Positions 1-10,484 of a stretch of 64,000 nucleotides of DNA are shown piece by piece. A model generated the notes under the pieces. It had not been told where the DNA came from and ran no database searches. It was given only the letters and a program-made list of their open reading frames with translations. Made by a program: the position numbers and the translations under genes. The stretch's first letter is position 1. Every line of letters starts with the position of its first letter. Origin of the DNA: Chitinophaga pinensis (GTDB lineage: Bacteria > Bacteroidota > Bacteroidia > B-17B0 > Aurantibacillaceae); NCBI GenBank assembly GCA_945887955.1, contig CAMCZO010000001.1, positions 50,472 through 114,471 on the forward strand. Reading direction: 5' to 3'.

Positions 1-1029
1 AATAACATTCTAGGTTTACATGATGCAGAAGCTATCAGAGCCACACGTGATTATTCAGAAATAGGAAATATAAATCCTCACATAAGAAGTTTGATTGCCT
101 ACAATACTGATAATCTTATCGTGCCAACCGTTAAAACAAATGGTATTTTATACACACAAGCTACCCCTCGCGAAGGATTAATTAGTGGCTCTTCTTCAAT
201 TATGGCGCTTGAAGGATGGAATTGGGAAGATGCTGTTTTAAAAGCTGATGATGGAATTCATCTGAATTACCCGAAGATGAATTACAAAAAATGGAGCGAA
301 GAAGATGGACTCACAAATTCATCCAATAAAAAATATACCGAAGAATTAAACTATCTCTCTCGTTTTTTTGAAGATGCCAAATTTTATTGTAACGAAACTT
401 TACACACTGAAAAAAATATTCGTTTTGAAGCAATGCGAAATGTATTTAATGGCCAATCTAATTTATATATTCACCTGGATAAAGCAAAAGATATTTTAAG
501 TGCTATTAATTTCATCAATCAACACAAAATTAAATATCCTGTTATTGTAGGCGGAAAAGAAAGTTATAAAATAAGTAAAGAACTTAAAAAAAACTCTATT
601 CCGGTTATGCTTAATCGAATAAACGATTTACCAGATTATGCTGATGAAGATGTTGATATTGTTTACAGATTACCATATCTTTTACAAAAAGATAGTGTTT
701 TATTTTGCTTACAACTTGAAGGAGATATGGAAGCAATGCAAAGTAGAAATTTACCATTTAATGCTGGGGCTGCAGTTGCTTATGGCTTATCAAAAGAAGA
801 TGCATTAGCAAGCATTAGTCTTAACGCCGCAAAAATTCTTAGAATAGAAAGTCTTATCGGAAGCCTTGAAGTTGGAAAAAAAGCATCTTTAGTGATTAGT
901 TCAGGCGATATTTTAGACATAAAAACTAACCAAGTTGAAATGGCTTTTATTTCAGGAAAACCAGTTGATCTAAAAAATAAACAAACAGAACTTTATATAA
1001 AATATAAAACAAAATACGGTATCAAATAA
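1..1029 (+). CDS. Amidohydrolase family protein (imidazolonepropionase-like), 5' truncated by window edge
   Basis: Frame is open from base 1 (NNILGLHDAEAIRATRDYSEIGNINPHIRSLIAYN...), so the TTG at 91 is not the true start; C-terminal NAGAAVAYGLSKEDALASISLNAAKILRIESLIGSLEVGKKASLVI is amidohydrolase-like. Confidence 0.85.
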   Translation, partial: NNILGLHDAEAIRATRDYSEIGNINPHIRSLIAYNTDNLIVPTVKTNGILYTQATPREGLISGSSSIMALEGWNWEDAVLKADDGIHLNYPKMNYKKWSEEDGLTNSSNKKYTEELNYLSRFFEDAKFYCNETLHTEKNIRFEAMRNVFNGQSNLYIHLDKAKDILSAINFINQHKIKYPVIVGGKESYKISKELKKNSIPVMLNRINDLPDYADEDVDIVYRLPYLLQKDSVLFCLQLEGDMEAMQSRNLPFNAGAAVAYGLSKEDALASISLNAAKILRIESLIGSLEVGKKASLVISSGDILDIKTNQVEMAFISGKPVDLKNKQTELYIKYKTKYGIK

Positions 1030-1037
1030 TTTTATTT

Positions 1038-2090
1038 ATGATTGATAATAAAATAATAATAGGGATTTCTCAAGGAGATGTTAACGGCATAGGATTAGAA
1101 GTTATTCTTAAAACTTTAATGGAACCCGCAATTAGCGAAATATGCACCCCTATCCTATTCAGTTCTCAAAAAACCGTTTCTTATTACCGAAAAACTTTAG
1201 GATTAGAAGAATTTAATTTTAATCCCATACGAGAATTTAGTCAAATAAGTCATAAAAAATCAAACGTCTTTATTTGTTATGAGGAAGAAATAAATATCGA
1301 AATGGGAAAATCTACCGAAGTGGCTGGTAAATATGCTCTTCTGTCGCTTGAAAAAGCAACTCAAGCATTAATAAACAATAATATTGATGCCCTAGTAACA
1401 GCTCCAATTAACAAAAGTAATATTCAATCTGAGGAATTTAAATTTATCGGCCACACCGAATACCTCGGCGCAAAATTAAATGGAAAGCCTCTTATGCTAT
1501 TGTGTAATAATAATGGGTTAAGAGTTGCCCTAGCTACTGGTCATATTCCATTAAAAGATGTTGCTTCAGCAATTTCTATCGAAAATATTTCTGAAAAAAT
1601 AAATCAACTTCATCTATCATTAATAAAAGATTTCGGAGTTAGAAAACCAAAAATAGCTGTATTAGCTTTAAATCCTCATGCTGGAGATAACGGAGCTATC
1701 GGAAATGAAGAAAAAGAAATCATCATACCTGCTATCGAAAAAACAAAAATAAATGGTTTAATCTTTGGTCCGTATTCTGCCGATGGTTTTTTTGGAAACG
1801 ATACTTATAAAAAGTTTGATGGCATTCTTGCCATGTATCACGATCAAGGTCTTATCCCTTTTAAATCGTTAGCTTTTATTGAAGGTGTAAATTTTACTGC
1901 AGGCTTAAATGCTGTTCGAACAAGTCCAGATCATGGAACCGCATACGATATTGCAGGTAAAAATATTGCTAATGAACAATCATTTAAACAAGCTATCTAT
2001 ACCGCAATTGATGTTTATAAAAATCGAAATCTTTTTAAAGAAATCAGCGCAAATCCTCTAGCTGCTTCAACTATTCGTAAAGAAAGATAA
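1038..2090 (+). CDS. pdxA: 4-hydroxythreonine-4-phosphate dehydrogenase PdxA
   Basis: GISQGDVNGIGLEV, TAPINK, GHTEYLG, MYHDQGLIPFK and TSPDHGTAYDIAGK motifs. Confidence 0.95.
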   Translation: MIDNKIIIGISQGDVNGIGLEVILKTLMEPAISEICTPILFSSQKTVSYYRKTLGLEEFNFNPIREFSQISHKKSNVFICYEEEINIEMGKSTEVAGKYALLSLEKATQALINNNIDALVTAPINKSNIQSEEFKFIGHTEYLGAKLNGKPLMLLCNNNGLRVALATGHIPLKDVASAISIENISEKINQLHLSLIKDFGVRKPKIAVLALNPHAGDNGAIGNEEKEIIIPAIEKTKINGLIFGPYSADGFFGNDTYKKFDGILAMYHDQGLIPFKSLAFIEGVNFTAGLNAVRTSPDHGTAYDIAGKNIANEQSFKQAIYTAIDVYKNRNLFKEISANPLAASTIRKER

Positions 2091-2175
2091 TTTTATTTAA
2101 CTATTTTATTATTTTTTATCATTTGACTTAACAAATTTTAACTCGCTTAAAAATAGCCTTAAGCCCTATCAATAC

Positions 2176-2183
2176 TATATTTG
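2176..2183 (+). promoter_or_regulatory. Candidate Bacteroidota -7 element TATATTTG upstream of moxR
   Basis: Exact match to TAnnTTTG, 24 nt before ATG at 2208; no clear -33 box. Confidence 0.5.
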
Positions 2184-2207
2184 CTTCTTATCTTAAAAAT
2201 ATATTTT

Positions 2208-3197
2208 ATGGTAGATATTAAAGAAATTAACGAACGTATTCAACGCGAAAGTGCATTTATTGAAATGCTGACTATCGAAATGGACAAGGTAATTATTGGC
2301 CAAAAAAGCATGGTCGAACGTTTATTGATTGGCTTATTAAGCAACGGTCATATTTTATTAGAAGGTGTGCCGGGTTTGGCTAAAACATTAGCAATTAATA
2401 CTCTTGCTAAATGTATAGATGGTCAATTTAGCAGAATTCAATTTACACCAGACCTCTTACCAGCCGATGTTATTGGAACACAAATTTATAACCAAAAACA
2501 AGAATCATTTTCAATTCGTAAAGGCCCCATTTTTGCAAATTTTGTATTAGCCGATGAGATTAATCGTGCCCCTGCAAAAGTTCAATCGGCATTATTAGAA
2601 GCCATGCAAGAAAAACAAGTAACAATTGGCGACCAAACATTTAAATTACCAAACCCATTTTTAGTTTTAGCTACTCAAAATCCTATCGATCAAGAAGGCA
2701 CCTATCCTTTACCTGAAGCTCAAATGGATCGCTTTATGCTAAAAATAGTAGTTGGTTACCCAAATAAAGAAGAAGAACGTAAAATTATTTTATCAAATAT
2801 TCAACCCACCGGAATGCCAATTCCTAATAGCGTTCTTAAACCTGAAGATATTATCAATGCAAGAGCCGTTGTTAAAGATGTTTATATGGACGAAAAAATA
2901 GAACGATATATTGTTGATATTGTTTTTGCTTCTCGTTTTCCAAAAGATTACAAATTACAAAAATTTGAAGGCCTAATTTCATATGGCGGCTCACCACGAG
3001 CTAGTATTAACCTAGCTTTAGCAGCAAAAGCCTATGCTTTTATAAAAAGAAGAGGTTATGTAATTCCAGAAGATGTAAGAGCAATTTGTACTGATGTTAT
3101 GCGACATAGAATTGGATTAACTTACGAAGCTGAAGCAGAAAACATCACTTCAGAAAATATAATTACCGAAATTTTAAATACCGTTGAAGTTCCTTAG
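2208..3197 (+). CDS. MoxR family AAA+ ATPase
   Basis: GVPGLAKT Walker A, LADEINRAPAKVQSALLEAMQE, ATQNPIDQEGTYPLPEAQMDRF; ATG at 2208 preferred over TTG at 2181. Confidence 0.93.
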   Translation: MVDIKEINERIQRESAFIEMLTIEMDKVIIGQKSMVERLLIGLLSNGHILLEGVPGLAKTLAINTLAKCIDGQFSRIQFTPDLLPADVIGTQIYNQKQESFSIRKGPIFANFVLADEINRAPAKVQSALLEAMQEKQVTIGDQTFKLPNPFLVLATQNPIDQEGTYPLPEAQMDRFMLKIVVGYPNKEEERKIILSNIQPTGMPIPNSVLKPEDIINARAVVKDVYMDEKIERYIVDIVFASRFPKDYKLQKFEGLISYGGSPRASINLALAAKAYAFIKRRGYVIPEDVRAICTDVMRHRIGLTYEAEAENITSENIITEILNTVEVP

Positions 3198-3259
3198 TGA
3201 TTTAAACCAAAGATGAAAATTATTTATTTATCATCTTATCGATTAAACCCTATAACAAA

Positions 3260-4126
3260 ATGGAAACATCAGAACTTTTAAAAAAAGTAAGAAAAATCGA
3301 AATTAAGTCGAGAGGACTTAGTAATCAGATTTTTTCAGGAGAATACCATAGTGCTTTTAAAGGCCGTGGAATGGCGTTTTCAGAGGTTCGAGAATATACT
3401 CCTGGCGATGACGTTAGAACAATTGATTGGAATGTTACTGCTAGATTTAATTCTCCTTTTGTAAAGGTTTTCGAAGAAGATCGAGAACTTAGCGTAGTAT
3501 TATTAGTAGATATTAGTGCAAGCGGTGCGTTTGGAACTTCTAATCAATTTAAACAAGATGTAATTACAGAAATCTGTGCCGTAATTGCTTTCTCTGCCTC
3601 TCAAAATAATGACAAAATTGGAATTATATTTTTTACCGATAAAATCGAAAAATTTATTCCACCAAAAAAAGGTAAAACTCATATATTAAGAATTATACGA
3701 GAGTTAATCGAATTTAAACCTGAAAATAAAAAAACTAATATCGAATTAGCCCTCAAATACCTTACCAATGTTATAAAAAAGAAAAGTATCGTATTTTTAA
3801 TTAGCGATTTCTTATCCAATCATGATTATAAAGACGCCATTAAAATTGCAAACAAAAAACACGATTTAGTTGCGCTTAGAATAATTGACAAAACCGAAAT
3901 GGATATTCCGCAAGTAGGTTTAATGAAATTAAAAGATAACGAAAGTGGTAATATATTATGGATTGATACCAACGATAAATTATTCAGAAAACAATTTGCA
4001 ACTAATAAAATAAATTTTGAATCGAATCTAAAAGAAATTTTTAATAGAGCCGGAATAGATTCAGCAAATATAAATACCAACGAAAGCTATATCAAACCAT
4101 TAATGAATTTATTTAAAAAACGTTAA
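3260..4126 (+). CDS. DUF58 domain-containing protein
   Basis: YHSAFKGRGMAFSEVREYTPGDDVRTIDWNVTAR, characteristic of DUF58. Confidence 0.93.
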   Translation: METSELLKKVRKIEIKSRGLSNQIFSGEYHSAFKGRGMAFSEVREYTPGDDVRTIDWNVTARFNSPFVKVFEEDRELSVVLLVDISASGAFGTSNQFKQDVITEICAVIAFSASQNNDKIGIIFFTDKIEKFIPPKKGKTHILRIIRELIEFKPENKKTNIELALKYLTNVIKKKSIVFLISDFLSNHDYKDAIKIANKKHDLVALRIIDKTEMDIPQVGLMKLKDNESGNILWIDTNDKLFRKQFATNKINFESNLKEIFNRAGIDSANINTNESYIKPLMNLFKKR

Positions 4127-4132
4127 TCATTA

Positions 4133-5131
4133 ATGCTAAAGAAATCACATATTACTTTTTTTATATTCTTGCTGTTTTTTCTGCTTTTTAAAATTAGCAT
4201 CGGCCAAAAAATAAATATAAGTGCGGCACTCGATTCTACAAAAATTCGTATTGGCGAACAAGTAAAACTAGATTTATATGTCACTTACTCTGCTAAACAA
4301 AATAATTTAAAAATACAATGGCCAAATATAGCAGATACAATTACTGATAAAATTGAAGTGATTTCTGTATCTGTTATCGATACAACTAGCCCAGATAAGT
4401 CTAATCCAGATATTATTCAGCAACATCAACAAATTACTATAAGTGCATACGATAGTGGTTATTTTGCTATACCAGGATTTAAATTTTTCATAAATAATGA
4501 TAGTACTACCGCATTTTATTCTCAATCTCTTTTTCTAGAAGTTCATACTGTTCCTACAGATTCAAGTATTACAAAAACAAAAGATATAAAACCACCCTTT
4601 GCCGAAGCATTTAATTGGAAATGGTATTCTAAATATTTTTATTGGGGGTTTTCCCTTTTAGTTATAATCATACTAATTGTTCTAATCACAATCTATTTTA
4701 CCAAAAAAAATAAAATAGTTGTTCTTAAATCAGAAAAACCAAAAATTCCCGCTCATATCATTGCTCTTCAATCTCTCGAAAAAATAAAAAATGAACAAAT
4801 CTGGAAAGAAGAAAAAACTAAAGAATATTACTCGTCAATATCTGATACTATCCGACTTTATATTGAAGAACGTTTTAAAGTTAACGCACTAGAAAGTACA
4901 ACTGCCGAAATAATGAAAGCTTTTAGATCTCAAGTTGTCGATAAAGAAAGTAAAGATAAATTACAACAACTTTTAATGCTTAGCGACTTAGTTAAATTTG
5001 CTAAACAATTTCCAATTATATCAGAACATACGTTCACTCTTCAAAACGCATTTGATTTCGTAAATGAAACCAAGCGCGAAGAAAAGACAATAATCAAAAA
5101 TGATCAGCAAATTAATTCTACTAATTCGTGA
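4133..5131 (+). CDS. Bat-operon membrane protein of unassigned function (signal peptide, extracytoplasmic domain, one TM, cytoplasmic tail)
   Basis: Position between DUF58 and BatA genes; hydrophobic N-terminus and TM WGFSLLVIIILIVLITIYF. Confidence 0.7.
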   Translation: MLKKSHITFFIFLLFFLLFKISIGQKINISAALDSTKIRIGEQVKLDLYVTYSAKQNNLKIQWPNIADTITDKIEVISVSVIDTTSPDKSNPDIIQQHQQITISAYDSGYFAIPGFKFFINNDSTTAFYSQSLFLEVHTVPTDSSITKTKDIKPPFAEAFNWKWYSKYFYWGFSLLVIIILIVLITIYFTKKNKIVVLKSEKPKIPAHIIALQSLEKIKNEQIWKEEKTKEYYSSISDTIRLYIEERFKVNALESTTAEIMKAFRSQVVDKESKDKLQQLLMLSDLVKFAKQFPIISEHTFTLQNAFDFVNETKREEKTIIKNDQQINSTNS

Positions 5132-6138
5132 TAAATTATTTTAACGACATACAGTTTTCAGAAAAAAATTGGTTTTGGCTAATGGGCTTGATTCCATTTA
5201 TAGTTTTCTACTATTTCTGGAGACTAAAAAAAAATGAAGGGGAATTTAATTTTTCATCTTTTTCAATTTTTGAAGGTATCAAATCTTCTTATAAAGCTAA
5301 ATTAAGACATAGTCTTTTTGCTTTAAGACTTTTCTCTATTGTTTTATTGATTTTTGCTTTAGCCAGACCTCAATCAAGAAGTAGCTGGAAAAATTTAAAA
5401 ACAGAAGGAATTGATATTATAATTAGTATGGATGTTTCCTTATCTATGCTTGCTAAAGATTTTAAACCGAACCGAATAGAAGTCGCTAAAGATGTTATTT
5501 TAGACTTTATCGATGCTCGTCCGAATGATAGAATAGGTTTAGTTATTTTTGGTGGCGAGGCTTTTACTCAGTGTCCTTTAACTTCTGATCATAAAGTTTT
5601 AAAAAACATGTTCCCTCAAATTAATGCTGGAATGCTCAATCAAGGAACTGCAATAGGCCTTGGATTAGCAGGTGCTGTTGCTCGAATTAAAGAAAGTAAA
5701 GCAAAAAGTAAAGTTATTATTTTTATTAGTGATGGGGTAAATAATGTAGGAGAAATTGCACCCATTACTGCTGGGGAATTAGCAAATACTTATGACATTA
5801 GAGTATATTGTATAGGGGTTGGATCTAAAGGGAAAGCCCTTCAACCAGTTGCGATGTATGCACAAGGTCAATACGAATATGATTATGTAGACGTTGAGAT
5901 TGATGAAAAAATAATGTCTGATATTTCAAACCTTACCGGCGGAAAATATTTTAGAGCAACTAATAAAGAAAGTTTAATAAATATATATCAGGAAATTGAT
6001 AAAATGGAAAAAACTATTGTAAGTGAAAAAAACTTTACCAATAAAGCCGAACACTTTTTACCTTTTGCTATTACTGCAGCATTAATATTATTGCTCGAAT
6101 TCATATTACGTTTAACATTATTCAAATCAATTCCGTAA
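5128..6138 (+). CDS. batA: VWA domain-containing protein, BatA-like
   Basis: VWA MIDAS DVSLSMLAKDF, TM segments at both ends; GTG start overlapping previous stop (GTGA). Confidence 0.88.
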   Translation: MINYFNDIQFSEKNWFWLMGLIPFIVFYYFWRLKKNEGEFNFSSFSIFEGIKSSYKAKLRHSLFALRLFSIVLLIFALARPQSRSSWKNLKTEGIDIIISMDVSLSMLAKDFKPNRIEVAKDVILDFIDARPNDRIGLVIFGGEAFTQCPLTSDHKVLKNMFPQINAGMLNQGTAIGLGLAGAVARIKESKAKSKVIIFISDGVNNVGEIAPITAGELANTYDIRVYCIGVGSKGKALQPVAMYAQGQYEYDYVDVEIDEKIMSDISNLTGGKYFRATNKESLINIYQEIDKMEKTIVSEKNFTNKAEHFLPFAITAALILLLEFILRLTLFKSIP

Positions 6139-7178
6139 TGTTTAAATTTGAAAATCCCATATTTTTTTATGCATTTGCATTTATCCCTTTAATGATGATG
6201 CTATCAATTTGGTATTTTATTTATAGAAAAAAGAAACTAAATTCAATTGGTAGTTCAACTTTAATTAATCAATTAATTCCTTACTCTAGTCAAAGAAAAA
6301 GAATAATTAAAACCATTCTTTTTTTACTAAGTTTTTCTAGTCTAATTTTAGCTATATGCAATTTACAAACTGGCAGTAAATTAACCGAGGTTAAAAGAGA
6401 GGGTGCCGATATCATAGTATGTTTAGACGTAAGTAATAGTATGCTTGCTCAAGATCTAAATCCTAATAGATTAACCAGAGCTAAATATGCATTAGAAAAA
6501 ATGATTGATTTACTCGAAGGGGATCGATTAGGTCTTGTCATTTTTGCTGGCGAAGCATACGTTCAATTACCAATTACAACTGATTACAATTCTGCAAAAA
6601 TGTTTTTAAGTTCAATCGAACCCGGGATGGTGTCAGTTCAAGGAACAAATTTAGCCGAAGCCATAAAAAAAGCTACAGAATCTTTTAGTAATGACGAAAG
6701 CAAAAATAAATCTATCATTCTTATTACCGATGGAGAAAATCATGAGCCTGAAGCAATAGAAGCTGCCGAAGAAGCTAATAAAAAAGGGATAATGATAAAC
6801 ACCATCGGTATTGGATCTCAAAACGGTGTGCCAATTCCATATACTGAAAATGGCTTAGTTAAAGGTTATAGAAAAGATAAAGATGGTCAAACAATTGTCA
6901 CTAAATTAAATGCAGAATTACTAAAAACAATTGCTGATAAAACTAATGGTGTTTTTGTTCAAGCAACTCAGTCCGATTTAGGTTTAAGTTCAATACTAGA
7001 TAAAATATCAGAATTAGATAAATCAAAAATAGAATCAAAAATTTATAGCGATTACGAAAATCAATTTCAATGGTTTATTGCCATTGCACTATTTTTTTTA
7101 TTAGTAGAATTTATTATCAGTGAAAGAGTAAGCGAGTGGTTTAAAAAAATTAATTTATTTAGCAATGAAATTAAATAA
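6138..7178 (+). CDS. batB: VWA domain-containing protein, BatB-like
   Basis: VWA MIDAS DVSNSMLAQDL, TMs at both ends; 1-nt overlap with batA. Confidence 0.88.
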   Translation: MFKFENPIFFYAFAFIPLMMMLSIWYFIYRKKKLNSIGSSTLINQLIPYSSQRKRIIKTILFLLSFSSLILAICNLQTGSKLTEVKREGADIIVCLDVSNSMLAQDLNPNRLTRAKYALEKMIDLLEGDRLGLVIFAGEAYVQLPITTDYNSAKMFLSSIEPGMVSVQGTNLAEAIKKATESFSNDESKNKSIILITDGENHEPEAIEAAEEANKKGIMINTIGIGSQNGVPIPYTENGLVKGYRKDKDGQTIVTKLNAELLKTIADKTNGVFVQATQSDLGLSSILDKISELDKSKIESKIYSDYENQFQWFIAIALFFLLVEFIISERVSEWFKKINLFSNEIK

Positions 7179-7896
7179 ATATATACTGCTAACCTGTTTA
7201 GGAATTATATTTAATAATTCTATCTTAATTTCTCAAGAGGACGCCCATGAAATATACGATGGTAATAAATTATATTTTTCAGGGAAAATTTCAGAGTCTA
7301 TTTTAAAATATTCTAAGGCTCTCGAATTAAATCCAATAAACAAAAAGGCAAACTTTAATTTAGCGAACTCTTTATACAAAAACGCTTTACTTATTAAAAA
7401 TAAATCAATAAAAATACCTTCTGACTCTAAAATTACTCCCGATTCTCTCTCAAAATTAATGTTAGATCAGGCTGCACAAAACTTTGCCGTTGTAGCTAAT
7501 TCGATATCTAATAAAGATACATTGCATCAAGCATGGCATAATATTGGGAACTGTTATTTACAAAAAAAAGATTTTCAGCAAGCTGTTGATGCATATAAAA
7601 AATCCCTTAAATATAATCCAAAAGATGAGGATACAAGATATAATCTAGCTTATGCCTTAAAAAATATGCCAAAAGATAAAAAAAATGGCGGGGGCAATAA
7701 ACAAAAACAACAAAATAAAAAAGAAGATTCTAAAAATGATAAAGACAAAAAAGCTCAACCTCAACAAAATAAAATGAGTAAAGAACAAGCTGATCAACTT
7801 TTAAAAGCTCTAATGAATTCAGAAAAAAAACTACAAGATAAACGAAAACAAAAGCAAGAAGATGGTGCTAACCCAAATATAGAAAAAGACTGGTAA
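7165..7896 (+). CDS. batC: TPR protein, BatC-like
   Basis: TPR repeats and K/Q/N-rich tail; overlaps batB end. Confidence 0.85.
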   Translation: MKLNKYILLTCLGIIFNNSILISQEDAHEIYDGNKLYFSGKISESILKYSKALELNPINKKANFNLANSLYKNALLIKNKSIKIPSDSKITPDSLSKLMLDQAAQNFAVVANSISNKDTLHQAWHNIGNCYLQKKDFQQAVDAYKKSLKYNPKDEDTRYNLAYALKNMPKDKKNGGGNKQKQQNKKEDSKNDKDKKAQPQQNKMSKEQADQLLKALMNSEKKLQDKRKQKQEDGANPNIEKDW

Positions 7897-7957
7897 GTCT
7901 TGTTAAATAAATTTAATTAATTCGATGACCTTTAACAAATTTGTACCTTGCATAGTA

Positions 7958-9736
7958 ATGAATAAAATTAAATACATTATAGCTATTTTATTTCCGCTGT
8001 TTTTATTTATTAATATCAGCCAAGCACAAAACTTTTATTCTCAAGTTAGTTCAAAAAAAGTACAAGTCGGTGTCCCTTTCGAATATTCTGTAGTATTTAC
8101 AATCAATACAGGTAATTACACCCCTCCTAATTTTAAAGATTTTGATGTTATTAGTGGTCCAAATCAAAGTAGTAGTTACCAAAATGTGAATGGGGTTGGA
8201 AGTCAACAAATCATAATTTCATATGGTTTAGTTGCAAAACGCGAAGGGAAATTCACTATTGGTCCATCTTCTACAATGTCAGGTTCACAAAAATTAGAAA
8301 CAGCTGCAATTAATGTAGAAGTTGTAAAAGGAAATATAAATTCTAATGACAATGAAACTCAAAATACCTCGAAAAATTCTTCAGGAGATTTATTTATAAA
8401 AACCTCCGCCAATAAAAACAAATGCTACGTTGGCGAACAAATTACTATTCTTCAAAAAGTTTATAGCAGATCTCAAATTGTTGGCTTTCAAAAATTTTCA
8501 CAGCCTACTTATGAGGGTTTTTATTCTCAAGCTCAAGAATCTTCTAGTAAAGGTCAAGTTGCAATAGAAAATATAGATGGTGTTAGTTATTATACCTTTG
8601 AATTGTTTCGTACAATAGCTATCGCCAATAAATCAGGCAAAACTATATTAAACTCAATTCAAGGAGATATTGTTATTAGAAAACAAACTACAGCTAAACC
8701 TAAAAATATTTTTGAACAGTTTTTTGGAGCAAGTTCATATGAAGATATTCCGATTAATACTAAAAGCAAATCAATAGCCATAGAAATTCTTCCTTTGCCT
8801 GAAATAGGAAAGCCTGAATCTTTTATCGGAGCAGTAGGAGACTTTAATTACAAAGTTGATGTTACAAGAAATGAACTAAAAGCCAATGATGCCTTTAATT
8901 TAAAAATGATTATCACCGGTAATGGTAATTTAAAATTAATCAATGCGCCTACTTTAAAATTACCCGATGGGTTTGAGAGTTATGACCCAAAAATAACAGA
9001 ATCTAATAATTCTAAAATGTTCGATTTTTTAATTATTCCTCGAAAGGAAGGTGTTTTTACTTTGAATAATTTAGATTTTTCTTATTTTGATTTAAATTCA
9101 AAAAAATACATTACAAAATCAGCCAAAATAATAAAAATTAATGTTCTAGCCCCAGCTGAAAATAGCAATGAAGCAAAAATATTCTCATCTCAAACTAAAA
9201 TTAAAGAAACCGAAAACGATATAAGATATATTAAAAAAGAAGATTTTATTCTCATAAAAAGCGAAAATGAATTTTTCAACTCTTTTACTCACATTCTATT
9301 TTTAGTTTTTCCTTTGATTGCTTTAGCAACAGGTTTGTTCTTAAGAAAAAATCACATTAAAAATAATAGTAATATAATTTTAGTGAAAGAACGTAAAGCC
9401 GCTAAATTGGCAAAAAAACAATTAATAACCGCTGAAAAATTAATGAAAGAACAAAAGAAAGATGAATTTTATACCGAAGTATTAATGGCTTTAACAAATT
9501 ATTTAGGAAACAAATTAAATATTCCTAAAGCTGAGCTCTCAAAAGAATCTATCACTAAATCATTACAATTAAAAAATATTAACCATTTAACCATACAGAA
9601 TTTAACAAACACAATTGATACAAGCGAATTTGCAAAGTACGCTCCTGGTTCCGTTAGTGGTAATCTTCAAGAAGTTTACAATAACACTGTAGAACTTATA
9701 GCAAATTTAGAACAACAAATTAATAAAAAAATTTAA
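7958..9736 (+). CDS. batD: BatD family protein
   Basis: Signal peptide, VPFEYSVVFTINTGNYTPPNF...DFDVISGPNQSSSYQ; ATG 7958 preferred over 7925. Confidence 0.88.
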   Translation: MNKIKYIIAILFPLFLFINISQAQNFYSQVSSKKVQVGVPFEYSVVFTINTGNYTPPNFKDFDVISGPNQSSSYQNVNGVGSQQIIISYGLVAKREGKFTIGPSSTMSGSQKLETAAINVEVVKGNINSNDNETQNTSKNSSGDLFIKTSANKNKCYVGEQITILQKVYSRSQIVGFQKFSQPTYEGFYSQAQESSSKGQVAIENIDGVSYYTFELFRTIAIANKSGKTILNSIQGDIVIRKQTTAKPKNIFEQFFGASSYEDIPINTKSKSIAIEILPLPEIGKPESFIGAVGDFNYKVDVTRNELKANDAFNLKMIITGNGNLKLINAPTLKLPDGFESYDPKITESNNSKMFDFLIIPRKEGVFTLNNLDFSYFDLNSKKYITKSAKIIKINVLAPAENSNEAKIFSSQTKIKETENDIRYIKKEDFILIKSENEFFNSFTHILFLVFPLIALATGLFLRKNHIKNNSNIILVKERKAAKLAKKQLITAEKLMKEQKKDEFYTEVLMALTNYLGNKLNIPKAELSKESITKSLQLKNINHLTIQNLTNTIDTSEFAKYAPGSVSGNLQEVYNNTVELIANLEQQINKKI

Positions 9737-10483
9737 ATGAAAAAGTCAACTATATTATTAATTTTTTTATTTTACTTTAGTAGTAATATCTTTTGTAACG
9801 ATTTAAAAGATGCTGAAAAAGCATACGATTCTAAAAATTTCAAAATCTCAATTCAGCATTATCAAAAATTAATAAACGAGGGCTATAAATCATACCAATT
9901 GTATTTTAATTTAGGAAATTCATATTATCGAAATAACGAATTAGGAAAAGCAATTTATTATTATGAATTAGCAAGTAAATCAAATCCTACCGACGACGAT
10001 ATTAAAATTAATCTTGCTATTGCCACTTCCAAAACAATTGATAAAGTAAATTCGAAAGAAAACTTTTTTATCACTGCAATTAAAACAAATATTCTGTCAT
10101 CTTTTTCAACATTCACTTGGAGTATTTTTACAATCTCATTTATTAGTCTTGCTTCAATATTGTTTTTTATTTTTATAAACTCTAATAACATTCTGATTAA
10201 AAGGATTTCATTTATTGGAACCTGTTTTTGTTTTATATTATTCACCTTAAGCTACTTTCTAGGATATACTTCTCTAAAATCTAAATCTGAAAATAAGTTT
10301 GCAATTATTACCTCAAAAGAAATAAAAATTTTAAACGAACCAACCATTTCAGGCATATCAAAATTTAACTTACACGAAGGAACTAAAATAAGAGTAGTCG
10401 AAAATAAAGGTGAATGGATTCTAATTAAATTGGATAATGGCAATGAAGGTTGGATAAAAACAACAGATGTTGGAATTATTTAG
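9737..10483 (+). CDS. batE: TPR + SH3-like protein, BatE-like
   Basis: N-terminal TPR (AEKAYDSKNFKISIQHY...), TMs, C-terminal SH3b-like GTKIRVVENKGEWILIKLDNGNEGWIKTTDV. Confidence 0.85.
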   Translation: MKKSTILLIFLFYFSSNIFCNDLKDAEKAYDSKNFKISIQHYQKLINEGYKSYQLYFNLGNSYYRNNELGKAIYYYELASKSNPTDDDIKINLAIATSKTIDKVNSKENFFITAIKTNILSSFSTFTWSIFTISFISLASILFFIFINSNNILIKRISFIGTCFCFILFTLSYFLGYTSLKSKSENKFAIITSKEIKILNEPTISGISKFNLHEGTKIRVVENKGEWILIKLDNGNEGWIKTTDVGII

Positions 10484-10484
10484 C

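Noticed and set aside
3826-4080. Minus-strand ORF inside DUF58 gene (and similar ones at 4307-4525, 9961-10245, 39762-40049, 51455-51769, 53877-54197)
   Set aside because: All fully inside well-supported opposite-strand genes; shadow ORFs.
7676-7890. K/Q/N-rich repeat-like tail of BatC
   Set aside because: Low-complexity charged tail is typical of BatC proteins; no true DNA repeat unit.
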